DNA of 43,652 bases from CAIKHN01 sp964394565 (GTDB lineage: Bacteria; Patescibacteriota; Patescibacteriia; UBA9934). A program made the position numbers and the translations under genes. Location of the stretch: assembly GCA_964394565.1 (NCBI GenBank), contig CAYMYA010000005.1:1-43652 (forward strand), written 5' to 3'. The notes under the pieces were generated by a model that worked only from the letters and a program-made list of their open reading frames with translations, did no database searches and had not been told where the DNA came from. Positions 8,796 through 16,000 of this stretch are shown here, piece after piece; within the stretch, counting starts at the first letter, position 1; every line of letters starts with the position of its first letter.

Positions 8796-8871
8796 TGGAG
8801 CCACTTCCGAGAATCGAACTCGGGACCTCTGCTTTACGAAAGCATTGCTCTACCGGCTGAGCTAAAGTGGC
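8796..8871 (-). tRNA. tRNA-Thr (anticodon CGT)
   Basis: A complete 76-base cloverleaf on the minus strand: acceptor gccactt/aagtggc, D arm with agctcagccggtagagc, anticodon loop ttcgtaa (CGT), T arm with gttcgattc, and encoded CCA. Only two bases separate it from the terminator. Its 5' end is the first paired region of palindromic element A. Confidence 0.95.
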
Positions 8872-8995
8872 AAAATGTACCCAAGTTTGTCCAGCTGCGG
8901 CGTTGTCGCTCCGGGCGGTCGACGGCGTACATCTGGGTACGCCTTGACGACCGTCCTCGCTCCGCCTTGCATCTGAACAAACTTAGTACATTTTG
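8870..8995. repeat. Palindromic element A
   Basis: The ends form a long inverted repeat: 8870-8897 (gcaaaatgtac, then aagtttgtccag) against 8973-8995, with small bulges. The middle is a GC-rich imperfect palindrome around ggcgtac-atctgg-gtacgcc. On the minus strand the core reads gcggagcgagg...gtac-loop-gtac...ggagcgac...cgccgc, which matches the layout of elements B (9003-9127) and C (30058-30147). It lies directly upstream of tRNA-Thr, so it may be transcribed in that tRNA's precursor. Confidence 0.65.
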
Positions 8996-9002
8996 CATGC
9001 AG

Positions 9003-9127
9003 TGGAACTTCACCATTTGGCCTCTTTTCAGCTTGGCGCGGCGTCGCCTCGCTCAACGTACTATAGAGTACGTCTTGCAAGCTCTCCTTGCTCCGCACCG
9101 AAAATAGTCTCAAATGGTAAAGTTCCA
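9003..9127. repeat. Palindromic element B
   Basis: The outer arms 9003-9019 and 9111-9127 pair at 16 of 17 bases. The centre is acgtact-atag-agtacgt. Between them are GC-rich arms with gctccgc and gcgtcgcctcgctc, closely resembling element C and more loosely element A. It fills most of the gap between tRNA-Gly and element A and contains no plausible gene. Confidence 0.65.
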
Positions 9128-9135
9128 ATAGATTT

Positions 9136-9210
9136 TGGAGCAGGAGACGGGGATCGAACCCGCGACCTTCTGCTTGGGAAGCAGACGTTCTACCACTGAA
9201 CTACTCCTGC
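9136..9210 (-). tRNA. tRNA-Gly (anticodon CCC)
   Basis: A complete cloverleaf on the minus strand: acceptor gcaggag/ctcctgc, short D arm, anticodon loop ttcccaa (CCC), T arm with gttcgatcc, discriminator T and encoded CCA. It is probably cotranscribed with tRNA-Thr through elements B and A, since no terminator with a clear T tract is seen between them. Confidence 0.95.
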
Positions 9211-9291
9211 AAATAGCCGACGGTAGTGTAGCGAATGCGCCAGATTTCGTCTACTCCTCCTTGTGGGGCACATTTGCTACTATACGTCTAT

Positions 9292-10098
9292 ATGAAACAC
9301 CCGGCCGTGATCGTTCTTGGTACCGCACTTGCGTTAGCGGTATGCCTTGGGATTTGGCAGTTTTGGTGGAGTATCCAAAATACTATGACAGGGATACCGA
9401 CATTACCGATGGCAAGTGCACGCACGGTGGCGAACGTTTCTTGTTCTGGGTCATGTGAAAAGGTCACGGTGACGAGCGATCAAGAGCCGGGGAGAGTGTA
9501 TCTTGAGAATACGGCATTTGACTCGTGTATTCCGGTGACGTTGTGGGCGAACCGTATGCGTGAAGAGCAGATAGGAGTGAACGGCTATGCATTTGATCAG
9601 GGCGGGCAGATCAATCTCCGTCCAATCACGGTCGACGCTTCTTCCGGTGAACAGATCGCTGTACGTATGGTGATGGCCGATGCAGTACCTGAGTGGTATG
9701 AACAAACGCTCCCAGCGGTCTTCTCGTTTATTGTGAAAGATGAAGGTGATTGGAACATGATTGATGCGGAATCGTTTGTTGTGGAACATGGCGAGGGTAT
9801 GAGTGTGAGTACAGAATATCTTTCTGGCTCTGTCACACTGTACGACGGGTGTAGTGAAAATGCGAAGAACTTGGTGACATATACACTATACCAGTCACCA
9901 GAATTGGCCTGGCCTGGTTCTGAACAGACGTACCTCGTGTTTCTTGTACGTCGCGGAACATATGGCGCAAGCGAGGAATCCGCGGATGTGAAGATCTTTG
10001 AGCGTGTGTATACCCAAGGTGAGCTTGAAGCCGAAGCGATTACCGTGGAAGCCGTTGACGGGGACGTGACATTGACCTTTGATTTAGTGAAGGAATAG
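9292..10098 (+). CDS. Membrane-anchored extracytoplasmic protein, unknown family
   Basis: This 268-residue protein begins with an uncleaved-looking hydrophobic helix (about residues 5-25) and continues as a predicted all-beta outer domain. Three cysteines (CSGSC near residue 47, plus a later Cys pair around FDSC and YDGC) could form disulfides. No family was recognised. The ATG lies just after a TATACG box (9281-9286); an upstream in-frame extension would cross this promoter. It precedes ftsE by 21 bases, but ftsE has its own -10 box, so co-expression is possible but not required. Confidence 0.7.
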   Translation: MKHPAVIVLGTALALAVCLGIWQFWWSIQNTMTGIPTLPMASARTVANVSCSGSCEKVTVTSDQEPGRVYLENTAFDSCIPVTLWANRMREEQIGVNGYAFDQGGQINLRPITVDASSGEQIAVRMVMADAVPEWYEQTLPAVFSFIVKDEGDWNMIDAESFVVEHGEGMSVSTEYLSGSVTLYDGCSENAKNLVTYTLYQSPELAWPGSEQTYLVFLVRRGTYGASEESADVKIFERVYTQGELEAEAITVEAVDGDVTLTFDLVKE

Positions 10099-10101
10099 GC
10101 A

Positions 10102-10110
10102 TGCTATACT
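10102..10110 (+). promoter_or_regulatory. Extended -10 promoter of ftsEX
   Basis: TGC-TATACT ends 9 bases before the ftsE ATG at 10120, predicting a leaderless or nearly leaderless ftsEX message. Confidence 0.65.
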
Positions 10111-10119
10111 TTCCTGTAC

Positions 10120-10803
10120 ATGATCACGTTCAAAAACGTGACAAAAGAATATCCTCCTCATACGAAAGCGCTTGCCGGCGTGAGTTTTCGTATTGAGCCA
10201 GGGGAATTTGTTTCTATTACCGGGCAGAGCGGCTCCGGAAAATCTACGGTCGCGAAAATGATTTTTGCGGAAGAACTGCCGACGAGCGGTCACGTCATTA
10301 TCGGGGACTGGGATATTTCGAATATCTCTCATGCTGAAATTCCCACCTTACGCCGCCAGATTGGTGTGGTGTTCCAGGATTTTAAGTTGCTTCCAAAGAA
10401 AACTGCATTTGAGAATGTTGCGTTTGCGCTTGAAGTCGCAGGCGAGCCGACGAAGCGTATTCGTGAGGTTGTGCCGCACGTGCTGAAGATTGTTGGACTA
10501 GGAGAGAAAGGCGATCGGTATCCTCGCCAGCTTTCTGGCGGTGAACAGCAACGTGTTTCCATCGCGCGCGCATTGGTGCACCGGCCAAAAATTATTGTCG
10601 CCGACGAACCAACAGGAAACTTGGATGCTATTACCGCTCGAGAAATTATCGCACTTTTTTCGCGTATTAACGAGTTTGGCACCACCATTGTTCTCGTGAC
10701 ACATGATCGAGATATCGTGAATGCATTGCATAAACGTGTTATTACATTGCGTGATGGGAGGGTTGCATCAGATGCGGAGCACGGCAAATATTTGTTGCAC
10801 TAA
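10120..10803 (+). CDS. ftsE: Cell division ATP-binding protein FtsE
   Basis: This 227-residue ABC ATPase has Walker A GQSGSGKST near residue 35, the signature LSGGEQQR near 138 and Walker B plus D-loop ADEPTGNLD near 160, with an H-loop VTHD near 190. It energises FtsX to control septal peptidoglycan hydrolases and divisome activity at the inner membrane face. ftsX follows after 2 bases, which separates it from generic LolD/MacB ATPases. The length is typical of FtsE. Confidence 0.93.
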   Translation: MITFKNVTKEYPPHTKALAGVSFRIEPGEFVSITGQSGSGKSTVAKMIFAEELPTSGHVIIGDWDISNISHAEIPTLRRQIGVVFQDFKLLPKKTAFENVAFALEVAGEPTKRIREVVPHVLKIVGLGEKGDRYPRQLSGGEQQRVSIARALVHRPKIIVADEPTGNLDAITAREIIALFSRINEFGTTIVLVTHDRDIVNALHKRVITLRDGRVASDAEHGKYLLH

Positions 10804-10805
10804 TT

Positions 10806-11717
10806 ATGCGGTCTTTCTTTCGCATTATCCGGTTTGGACTCCAGAGCATTCTCCGGAACTTTTGGTTGTCATTCGTGACGGTATCCGTCTTCTTCCTCAC
10901 ATTGTTGACGGTAAACGCCGTGATTGCGTTGAACGTGCTCGCGCAGGCATCTGTCCAAAGTGTTGAAGAGCGCGTGCAGGTGACCGTGTATTTTACATCA
11001 GATACCACTGAGGGCATGGTGAAAAATGTTCAAGCGTATTTACTTGGCATCCCACAGGTGAAGGAGGTTACGTATATTCCTGCAGATGAAGCGCTCGCGT
11101 CGTTTAAAGCCCGGCATGCGGCAGATCCCGTGATTCTTGCGGCGCTGGAGGAAGTGGATGGGAATCCACTTGGCCAGGCGATCAAAATCCGCGCGTATAA
11201 TGCTGCGGACTTTGGGTTTATCATCGAAGCGTTAAATACTCCTGAATATTCGCCGTTTATTAAAGAAAAAAATTACAACGATTACACGTCTGCTTTGAAT
11301 GCATTGAGCGAGTTTTCCACGAAGGTGCGATTTGGGTTCTTGGCTCTCGCGACATTTTTTGCCTTTATCGCAATGTTAATTGTGTTTAACACCATTCGTG
11401 TTGCAATTTATGTGCATCGTGACGAAATTGGCATCATGAAGTTGGTCGGCGCGAATGATTGGATTATTCGTGGGCCATTTCTGTTTGAAACAGTGTTTTA
11501 TGCGTGCATTGCAACGAGTCTGATTGCTGGAGCGATGTACGGTATTCTCACGGCAACGAACCCGTATATTTTGCGGTTCTTTGCAGGTGTGGACGTGAAT
11601 CTTCTGGGGTATTTCTGGGAAAACGCTCCCCTCATTTTCGGCGGCCAGCTTATCGGCCTTTCCCTTGTTGGCCTCGCAACCACCACCGTTGCGATGCAAA
11701 AGTATTTGCGGGTGTAA
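10806..11717 (+). CDS. ftsX: Cell division protein FtsX
   Basis: This 303-residue permease has the FtsX plan: a cytoplasmic tail, a first membrane helix (about 22-45), an extracytoplasmic domain containing VEERVQVTVYF and VKEVTYIPADEAL (about 50-170), then three helices (about 175-200, 228-250, 272-295) of the FtsX/MacB fold, with the segment IGIMKLVGAND between helices 2 and 3. It works with FtsE to signal cell-wall hydrolases. The start is 2 bases after the ftsE stop. Confidence 0.93.
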   Translation: MRSFFRIIRFGLQSILRNFWLSFVTVSVFFLTLLTVNAVIALNVLAQASVQSVEERVQVTVYFTSDTTEGMVKNVQAYLLGIPQVKEVTYIPADEALASFKARHAADPVILAALEEVDGNPLGQAIKIRAYNAADFGFIIEALNTPEYSPFIKEKNYNDYTSALNALSEFSTKVRFGFLALATFFAFIAMLIVFNTIRVAIYVHRDEIGIMKLVGANDWIIRGPFLFETVFYACIATSLIAGAMYGILTATNPYILRFFAGVDVNLLGYFWENAPLIFGGQLIGLSLVGLATTTVAMQKYLRV

Positions 11718-11731
11718 GGGGTTTTCACGAT

Positions 11732-11765
11732 TTTGTTGTTTTTTTGTTGAGTTTTTGTTATTTTC
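11732..11765 (+). promoter_or_regulatory. Possible promoter of GC-rich P-loop gene
   Basis: In the T-rich stretch after ftsX, TTGTTT followed by a 17-base spacer ending in TGT and then TATTTT forms a plausible extended promoter. A short gcc/ggc hairpin and a ggagg Shine-Dalgarno site precede the ATG at 11793. The T-rich composition makes chance matches likely. Confidence 0.4.
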
Positions 11766-11792
11766 AATTCGCCAAATTCGGCCGGAGGTTCC

Positions 11793-12392
11793 ATGGCGGC
11801 ATTTGTGTGGGTGATGACCGGTGGTCCTGGCAGCGGCAAGACCACGATCAGTCGCCGTGCCAGGCGTGATCCCCGGCTGAAGGGGACGATTTTCCTGAGC
11901 GAGGTGGCAGCAGACGTCATCACGCGCTACAACCTCAGTGCTCACAACTTCGAGGCGATGCGGGATCCGGTGTTCGTCCGGGAATTCCAGCGCCTTGTTG
12001 CGGTGGAATGTGTGGTTCGCCTCCTGGTGGCCATGCGTCATGCGAGCAGGACGGGAGCGGCGCGGATCATCCTCGATCGGCACACCCTGGACGGGGGAGC
12101 ATATGTCCCGGGCGGTGTCGTCGAGCTCACCACCATCGTCGGCATGGAGATCGACGAGATGATCGAGCACGTGCACGGCGTGCTCTACCTTTGCCCGCCG
12201 CCGGAGAAGCACTACAAGCAGACGCCCTACCGCAAAGAGGACTTCGCGGAGTCATTGCCTCTCGGTGAGGCAGTGCGGAAGGCGTGGGACGATCATCACC
12301 CCCGCGGCGTCTTCGAGATCGACGGCCGGTCAATGACGGAGAAGTACGAGGCCTTCGTGGCCTGCGTGCTCAACAACGAACACGGTGCGTGA
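11793..12392 (+). CDS. GC-rich AAA_28-like P-loop NTPase or kinase
   Basis: This 199-residue protein starts MTGGPGSGKTT (Walker A, about residues 8-18), followed by EVAADVI near 37, a DRHTLDGGAY segment near 94 that matches the AAA_28 pattern (DRG..D..AY), and a C-terminal DHHPRGVFEIDG. AAA_28 proteins are small nucleoside/NadR-like kinases or ATPases of mostly unknown substrate. Start: ATG with ggagg 6-10 bases upstream. Codon use is GC-rich and unlike ftsX and the transporter on each side. The stop TGA lies inside one arm of a 9-bp hairpin, followed by a second GC-rich hairpin. It is one of several compositionally foreign single-gene units in the window. Confidence 0.72.
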   Translation: MAAFVWVMTGGPGSGKTTISRRARRDPRLKGTIFLSEVAADVITRYNLSAHNFEAMRDPVFVREFQRLVAVECVVRLLVAMRHASRTGAARIILDRHTLDGGAYVPGGVVELTTIVGMEIDEMIEHVHGVLYLCPPPEKHYKQTPYRKEDFAESLPLGEAVRKAWDDHHPRGVFEIDGRSMTEKYEAFVACVLNNEHGA

Positions 12393-12442
12393 GACCTCTT
12401 CCTCTCACGCACAACGACGCCGCCCTAGCTCCGGGGCGGCGT
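12385..12442 (+). terminator. Double hairpin at the end of the P-loop gene
   Basis: Hairpin 1 has a perfect 9-bp stem (12385-12393 with 12404-12412) that contains the TGA stop codon. Hairpin 2 has another 9-bp GC stem (12417-12425 with 12434-12442), followed by acgtgtttt. The second hairpin probably terminates transcription and lies against the convergent transporter gene. Confidence 0.7.
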
Positions 12443-12449
12443 ACGTGTT

Positions 12450-13676
12450 TTATGTGATGATCGGGTCTTTCACCCGTCGAATGAACGCGAGGGAAATGAA
12501 GACAAGGAATGCGAGGGAAAGTACGGCGAAACGGTAACGCCATGCTCCGAAGTCAGCGAATGCAATGATGACGGCACTCCAAAGCAAAGGGCCGAGGAGG
12601 GAAGACGCCCGTTCAAACACGGTGTAAATGCCAAAGTATCGCGCTTGGTGTTCCAAGGGGACGAGGGTTGAGTAATAGGCTTGCGAGAGTGAAAACAACA
12701 CACCAAATGCAAAACCGTTGAGGAGGGTGATGATGATAAAGAGTGCGGAGTGTGTGACGACGGCAAATGCGACGAGGAGCATTGCCCAAAGCAAAATAGA
12801 AATTTCAATTGCTTTCTTTACCGGAATCTTTTTTGCGATGTATTTCGCGAGCATCGCGCCCGTCACCGCTGCGCATAGTCCGCCGGCCATGAGCATTGTT
12901 TTGGCGCTATCAGAGAGTTGTGCCACGACGGTGAGATAGAGGGTAAGGAATAATTGCAACGTCAGAACGGCATCCGAAAAAAGGTAATAGCCGATTAAGT
13001 AATTGAGCACATTCGGTGCACGGTGGATATCTTGCCATGCGCCTATCAGTGTTACTGGTGCTGGGGGAGTGGCGTGCGTGGTGTTGAGACGACGAATCCA
13101 TTTGAGTGCTGGGATGGAGCAAAGAAAGAACAGCGCGGCGCCACTTAAGAATGCTGCAGGACGGCCAAACATGCTGGCGATGGGTAAGGCAATCAACACG
13201 CCTACAACATTTCCTAATTGACCCATGGCGTTGCCGATCCCAGAGATTCGCACTTCTTCGTTGCTCCCCGCTTTGCTCACGAAACGGAGGAGAGAAGTGT
13301 AGATTGAAACGCTTGACTGATAGATGTATTGAAAGAGTCCGTAGAGTCCAAGTACCACGAGCGTAGCGCCGAGGGAAGATTCTGAAACGACAAGTGTGAC
13401 GATCCCGAGAAGGCTTAACGCGATGACGCTTCCAAATGTTAGGTGGGTCAAGAGGGAAGCATGAGAGCCTCGGTTATCCGCATGCGCGCCAATTTGGGGG
13501 AGCGTCAAGAGCAAGAGTACAGTTACGACCGCGACGGCGATACCGATACTTCCCTCACTTCCACGAAAATTTTCAACGAACCAGAGGGCGAAGTAAAAGG
13601 AAACTGCGACGTTGGCCAGTGAATTGGCGAAGTCGTACAATCCCCATTGCCACGCGCTGAGAGAGGGTTTGGTCAT
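12450..13676 (-). CDS. MFS transporter, UMF1/Atg22-like
   Basis: This 408-residue protein has about 12 predicted membrane helices and the N-terminal WGLYDFANS motif of the UMF1/Atg22-like branch of the major facilitator superfamily. Substrate unknown; some relatives export amino acids or nucleosides. The start is taken as the ATG at 13676: an in-frame upstream ATG at 13700 would overlap the TATACT promoter (13687-13692). It converges with the GC-rich P-loop gene. Confidence 0.83.
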   Translation of the reverse strand: MTKPSLSAWQWGLYDFANSLANVAVSFYFALWFVENFRGSEGSIGIAVAVVTVLLLLTLPQIGAHADNRGSHASLLTHLTFGSVIALSLLGIVTLVVSESSLGATLVVLGLYGLFQYIYQSSVSIYTSLLRFVSKAGSNEEVRISGIGNAMGQLGNVVGVLIALPIASMFGRPAAFLSGAALFFLCSIPALKWIRRLNTTHATPPAPVTLIGAWQDIHRAPNVLNYLIGYYLFSDAVLTLQLFLTLYLTVVAQLSDSAKTMLMAGGLCAAVTGAMLAKYIAKKIPVKKAIEISILLWAMLLVAFAVVTHSALFIIITLLNGFAFGVLFSLSQAYYSTLVPLEHQARYFGIYTVFERASSLLGPLLWSAVIIAFADFGAWRYRFAVLSLAFLVFISLAFIRRVKDPIIT

Positions 13677-13686
13677 ATTGGCGTTG

Positions 13687-13692
13687 AGTATA
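13687..13692 (-). promoter_or_regulatory. -10 box of the transporter gene
   Basis: TATACT on the minus strand ends 10 bases before the ATG at 13676, consistent with a leaderless message, and decides between two in-frame starts. The box is palindromic (AGTATACT), so it also reads as TATACT on the plus strand toward tRNA-Gln. Confidence 0.6.
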
Positions 13693-13782
13693 CTGTACAT
13701 TTCGCATGGTACTATGCCATCTACTGTGACCCGTTGCCGAAAAGCAAACTTTCCGGCATGCTATGCAGGCATTTCCGATTTC

Positions 13783-13856
13783 TCCGGGATCGTCTAACGG
13801 CAGGACAGCGGCCTTTGAAGCCGTGAACCGTGGTTCGAATCCACGTCCCGGAACCA
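13783..13856 (+). tRNA. tRNA-Gln (anticodon TTG)
   Basis: A complete 74-base cloverleaf: acceptor tccggga/tcccgga, anticodon stem gcggc/gccgt with loop ctttgaa (TTG), T arm with gttcgaatc, discriminator A and encoded CCA. The last bases form part of a 21-bp terminator stem and are also duplicated 174 bases downstream. Confidence 0.95.
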
Positions 13857-14030
13857 AGAAAATACCAGCCCAACGGCTGGTATTTTCTTGGTTCCGATGA
13901 TGCTGGTGAGAGACACGTTGGTTCGCGCCGTCGAGGATAGCGAGAGAAATACCAACTCCGTTGTGTATTTCCGAGCGACGCAGACGGCCTAGCCTGGGTA
14001 ATCCCAGGCGTCATCCACGTCCCGGAACCA
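13839..14030. repeat. 18-bp direct repeat of the tRNA-Gln 3' end flanking a hairpin element (D)
   Basis: The 18 bases atccacgtcccggaacca at the tRNA 3' end (13839-13856) recur exactly at 14013-14030. Between them lie the tRNA terminator and an imperfect palindrome (gccgtc...agagaaatac with gtatttcc...agacggc, about 13928-14002) of the same general GAGCGAC-rich style as elements A-C. There is no gene in the interval. The arrangement resembles an attachment-site duplication at a tRNA, but no integrase is nearby. Confidence 0.6.
13850..13895 (+). terminator. Terminator stem that includes the tRNA-Gln 3' end
   Basis: A perfect 21-bp palindrome (13850-13870 with 13875-13895, loop caac). Its 5' arm begins with the last acceptor bases and CCA of tRNA-Gln, so terminator folding and cloverleaf folding compete for the same bases. 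The stretch tattttcttg supplies the T-rich part. Confidence 0.8.
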
Positions 14031-14071
14031 TCACGACCTGTTCCTACAGACCGGAATGCTTCGTGACCAGC

Positions 14072-14103
14072 AAAGACCCGAAGTCGCAAGACCTCGGGCT
14101 TTT
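14072..14103. terminator. Terminator downstream of the P-loop kinase-like gene
   Basis: agacccga pairs with tcgggctt around a 12-base loop. T-rich bases follow on the plus strand and tctttg on the minus strand, where it would end the gene whose stop is at 14122. Confidence 0.55.
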
Positions 14104-14121
14104 GCGTTTGGCGATGTCTCG

Positions 14122-14757
14122 TTACTCTTGAACGAGATCATCAATCGCCTTCAACAGTTGACCTTGAAAATCTTCGTCCATGCGATAAACGACAAAACCG
14201 TATTTCTCCGCCTCTTTCTCAAAGTTCTTACTGGAGAGCGAAACCATTTTTCCAACCCTAAGAAACGTTTCTTCTTTTTTTGTTCCAACGAGGAGCCAGT
14301 CGTTTAGTGTCGTGCTTTTTGTTACGTCCCGGGCAAAGGCGATCGAATCACCTTTTGTCAAGAAGACGGCCGTAATATTTTTCTTGCCGTATTTCTTTGT
14401 AAGTTTAGCAGCGACGTTTGGCTCAATGTGGTACCCCTCGATGATATAATCGTGTCCATCGTTGATTGCACAAATGGCCGCCATTTCGATTGCTGGTGCA
14501 GTTGCTTTTGCTTGTCGTCTCAACACATTTACGACTTCTTGTGGCGAAAGCGTTGCGTAAAACGCATCGTTTGTCCTGTATTTTCGTCGCAAGAACGAAT
14601 ACGGGTGCGATGTGTTCCATTGCGATTGTGTCATGTACTCACCACTGACGACTTCGAGCATGTCGGTAGAAATCCAAGGCATGCCAAGTTTTTTCGACAT
14701 TGTTTTCGCGAATGTTGTTTTGCCGCAACGGGGCGGGCCACCGATAAGGTAGATCAT
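14122..14757 (-). CDS. P-loop kinase-like protein
   Basis: This 211-residue protein starts MIYLIGGPPRCGKTT, a Walker A loop at residues 6-14. HDYIIEGYHI near 110 fits the Walker B region of small-molecule kinases such as 2-phosphoglycerate kinase or adenylylsulfate kinase relatives. The C-terminal half has AVFLTKGD, as in the nucleotide monophosphate kinase-like fold. Substrate unknown. A longer reading from 14778 is possible, but the MIYLIGG start places the strand and loop at the usual distance and follows a TATCTATAG stretch. Codon use matches the resident genes, unlike the GC-rich P-loop gene at 11.8 kb. Confidence 0.68.
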   Translation of the reverse strand: MIYLIGGPPRCGKTTFAKTMSKKLGMPWISTDMLEVVSGEYMTQSQWNTSHPYSFLRRKYRTNDAFYATLSPQEVVNVLRRQAKATAPAIEMAAICAINDGHDYIIEGYHIEPNVAAKLTKKYGKKNITAVFLTKGDSIAFARDVTKSTTLNDWLLVGTKKEETFLRVGKMVSLSSKNFEKEAEKYGFVVYRMDEDFQGQLLKAIDDLVQE

Positions 14758-14864
14758 ATCTATAGATAATGGTACCAAAATTCGGGGTGTTGATCGAGTG
14801 AATGTCTAATTTTTTAAAAAAGATTTCTTTGTGGTTCTAAACGACCAAGACATGGGATAACCAA

Positions 14865-14898
14865 GGAAACCCGCATTCTTTATTGAATGCGGGTTTCC
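14865..14898 (-). terminator. Terminator of the nucleotidyltransferase gene
   Basis: A perfect 14-bp stem ggaaacccgcattc/gaatgcgggtttcc with a 6-base loop lies just past the stop of the gene ending at 14907. Confidence 0.88.
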
Positions 14899-14906
14899 GA
14901 TTGAAT

Positions 14907-15662
14907 TTAGTATTCAATGTTCTTTTGCAAATACGCGAGATGCTGTTCGAGTTCGCGAATAAACGATTCCTGTTTAGATTCATCGGGATGAGTGCGTAAT
15001 TCAAGTGCTTGGTGAATAATATGTTTTTGGTCAGTAACTGAATGAGCTATTGCGTCAAATGAATGGGAAGGCTGTGCACCCTTCATACTTTGCTCAAATT
15101 TCGTTAACCAAAATACTTCTTTTAGAAGAGTAGAGAACGTCATACGTCCTCCGCGATATGCAGGCACATAGCCATCACGGATCACCGCTATCTCATCAAT
15201 GAATGCTCGCAATGGAGTGCGTGCCGAAAACATTTTGAGATCAAGAGGGTTGCCATAAATACGCATGAGTACCCCTGCATGGAAATCCCACAGAAGTGCG
15301 TCTGGTTTTGCGCGTAAATCGATCACCTCATCTGATTTCGAAAATAACTCATTATGCTGAAGCTCCCAGAGCGATAGCGGCACGACCATGACGGGGGCAA
15401 TATGAGCATCGTTCACTTGCCATATAGGATTTTGGTCTTCATTCCCCACGACGATTGGAACCATGTCGACATCACTCTCCTCCTTCATTTCACGGCGGAC
15501 GAAACTGCCTTTTATGTAGATAGCGACAAGGCGATCGGTAGGTAGTGATGCGATCACAAGTTCGCGAGCGCGAATGACTGCATCTATAGCGTTTTGTTCA
15601 ATTGGAGTAATATCTTTCCAAGTTTGCCAAGGATTATTTAAAGTTGTTATGTTTTGTTCCAT
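14907..15662 (-). CDS. Nucleotidyltransferase-domain protein
   Basis: This 251-residue protein carries the polymerase-beta-like nucleotidyltransferase core IYIKGSFVRREMKEESDVDM (about residues 48-67), with the GS motif and the paired aspartates in SDVDM that bind metal and nucleotide. The rest is helical. Members include antibiotic adenylyltransferases, MNT/HEPN antitoxins and many unknowns; the length resembles aminoglycoside-type enzymes, but substrate cannot be assigned. The ATG at 15662 follows a TATTGT box by about 11 bases; an upstream in-frame TTG at 15683 would overlap that box. No partner toxin gene is adjacent. Confidence 0.75.
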   Translation of the reverse strand: MEQNITTLNNPWQTWKDITPIEQNAIDAVIRARELVIASLPTDRLVAIYIKGSFVRREMKEESDVDMVPIVVGNEDQNPIWQVNDAHIAPVMVVPLSLWELQHNELFSKSDEVIDLRAKPDALLWDFHAGVLMRIYGNPLDLKMFSARTPLRAFIDEIAVIRDGYVPAYRGGRMTFSTLLKEVFWLTKFEQSMKGAQPSHSFDAIAHSVTDQKHIIHQALELRTHPDESKQESFIRELEQHLAYLQKNIEY

Positions 15663-15715
15663 ATTTCTTGGAACAATACTCAATCTTTCTTGTATTCACA
15701 AGGAAATACGTAACA

Positions 15716-15905
15716 TCAGTTCTATCCGACCGGAACCGGGTTGATACGTAGGCAGCATGGTGTTCGAAAGTCTTTTGAAAGGCTCCAAGCGAGACCTGCC
15801 CGTAGCACCATCAAAACCCAGCTGTGTTGGCTGGGATTTTGATTGAGGTGTGCCGCGAGCGTGGATCGCGACGAGCGCGCAAGCTCGCTTGCACCAGCAT
15901 GAGTC
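15716..15905. repeat. Structured intergenic element E
   Basis: There is no gene between 15663 and 16063. This part holds a long imperfect hairpin (gggttgatacg...ggcag against ctgcc...atcaaaaccc, about 15738-15819), then a strong stem 15810-15822 with 15830-15843, then a GC-rich palindrome-like stretch gcgagcgtggatcgcgacgagcgcgc near 15860. The last resembles the GAGCGA-rich arms of elements A-D. It could be a small RNA or a repeat element; no family signature (SRP, 6S, tmRNA, RNase P) was recognised. Confidence 0.4.
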
Positions 15906-15948
15906 GCTATACACGTTGGAGAAATTGTAGTATGCGATGAGATTCGCA

Positions 15949-15977
15949 TTGACAAAACCCCTAATTTGTAATAAAAT
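15949..15977 (+). promoter_or_regulatory. Promoter of the GC-rich M41-like gene
   Basis: TTGACA, a 17-base spacer and TAAAAT form a near-consensus housekeeping promoter. Transcription would start near 15984, giving an about 80-base leader. Confidence 0.8.
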
Positions 15978-16000
15978 ACGCACTTGTTCTCGTCCAAAAT

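Noticed and set aside
8870..9127. CRISPR array or insertion sequence between the tRNAs
   Set aside because: There are no short regularly spaced repeats and no transposase. The two elements are unique-arm palindromes.
11376..12212. 278-residue minus-strand frame across ftsX and the P-loop gene
   Set aside because: It is antisense to the FtsX C-terminal helices and to the Walker A gene, and its sequence is His/Arg/Asn-rich without a motif.
14122..15662. Toxin-antitoxin pair formed by the P-loop and nucleotidyltransferase genes
   Set aside because: They are separated by a strong terminator and 149 bases, each has its own start signals, and neither shows the short paired layout of MNT/HEPN or zeta/epsilon systems.
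15716..15845. Signal recognition particle, 6S or tmRNA gene
   Set aside because: The diagnostic SRP loop (ggaagg...agcag) and the tmRNA tRNA-like end are absent, and the stem layout does not resemble the open 6S bubble.
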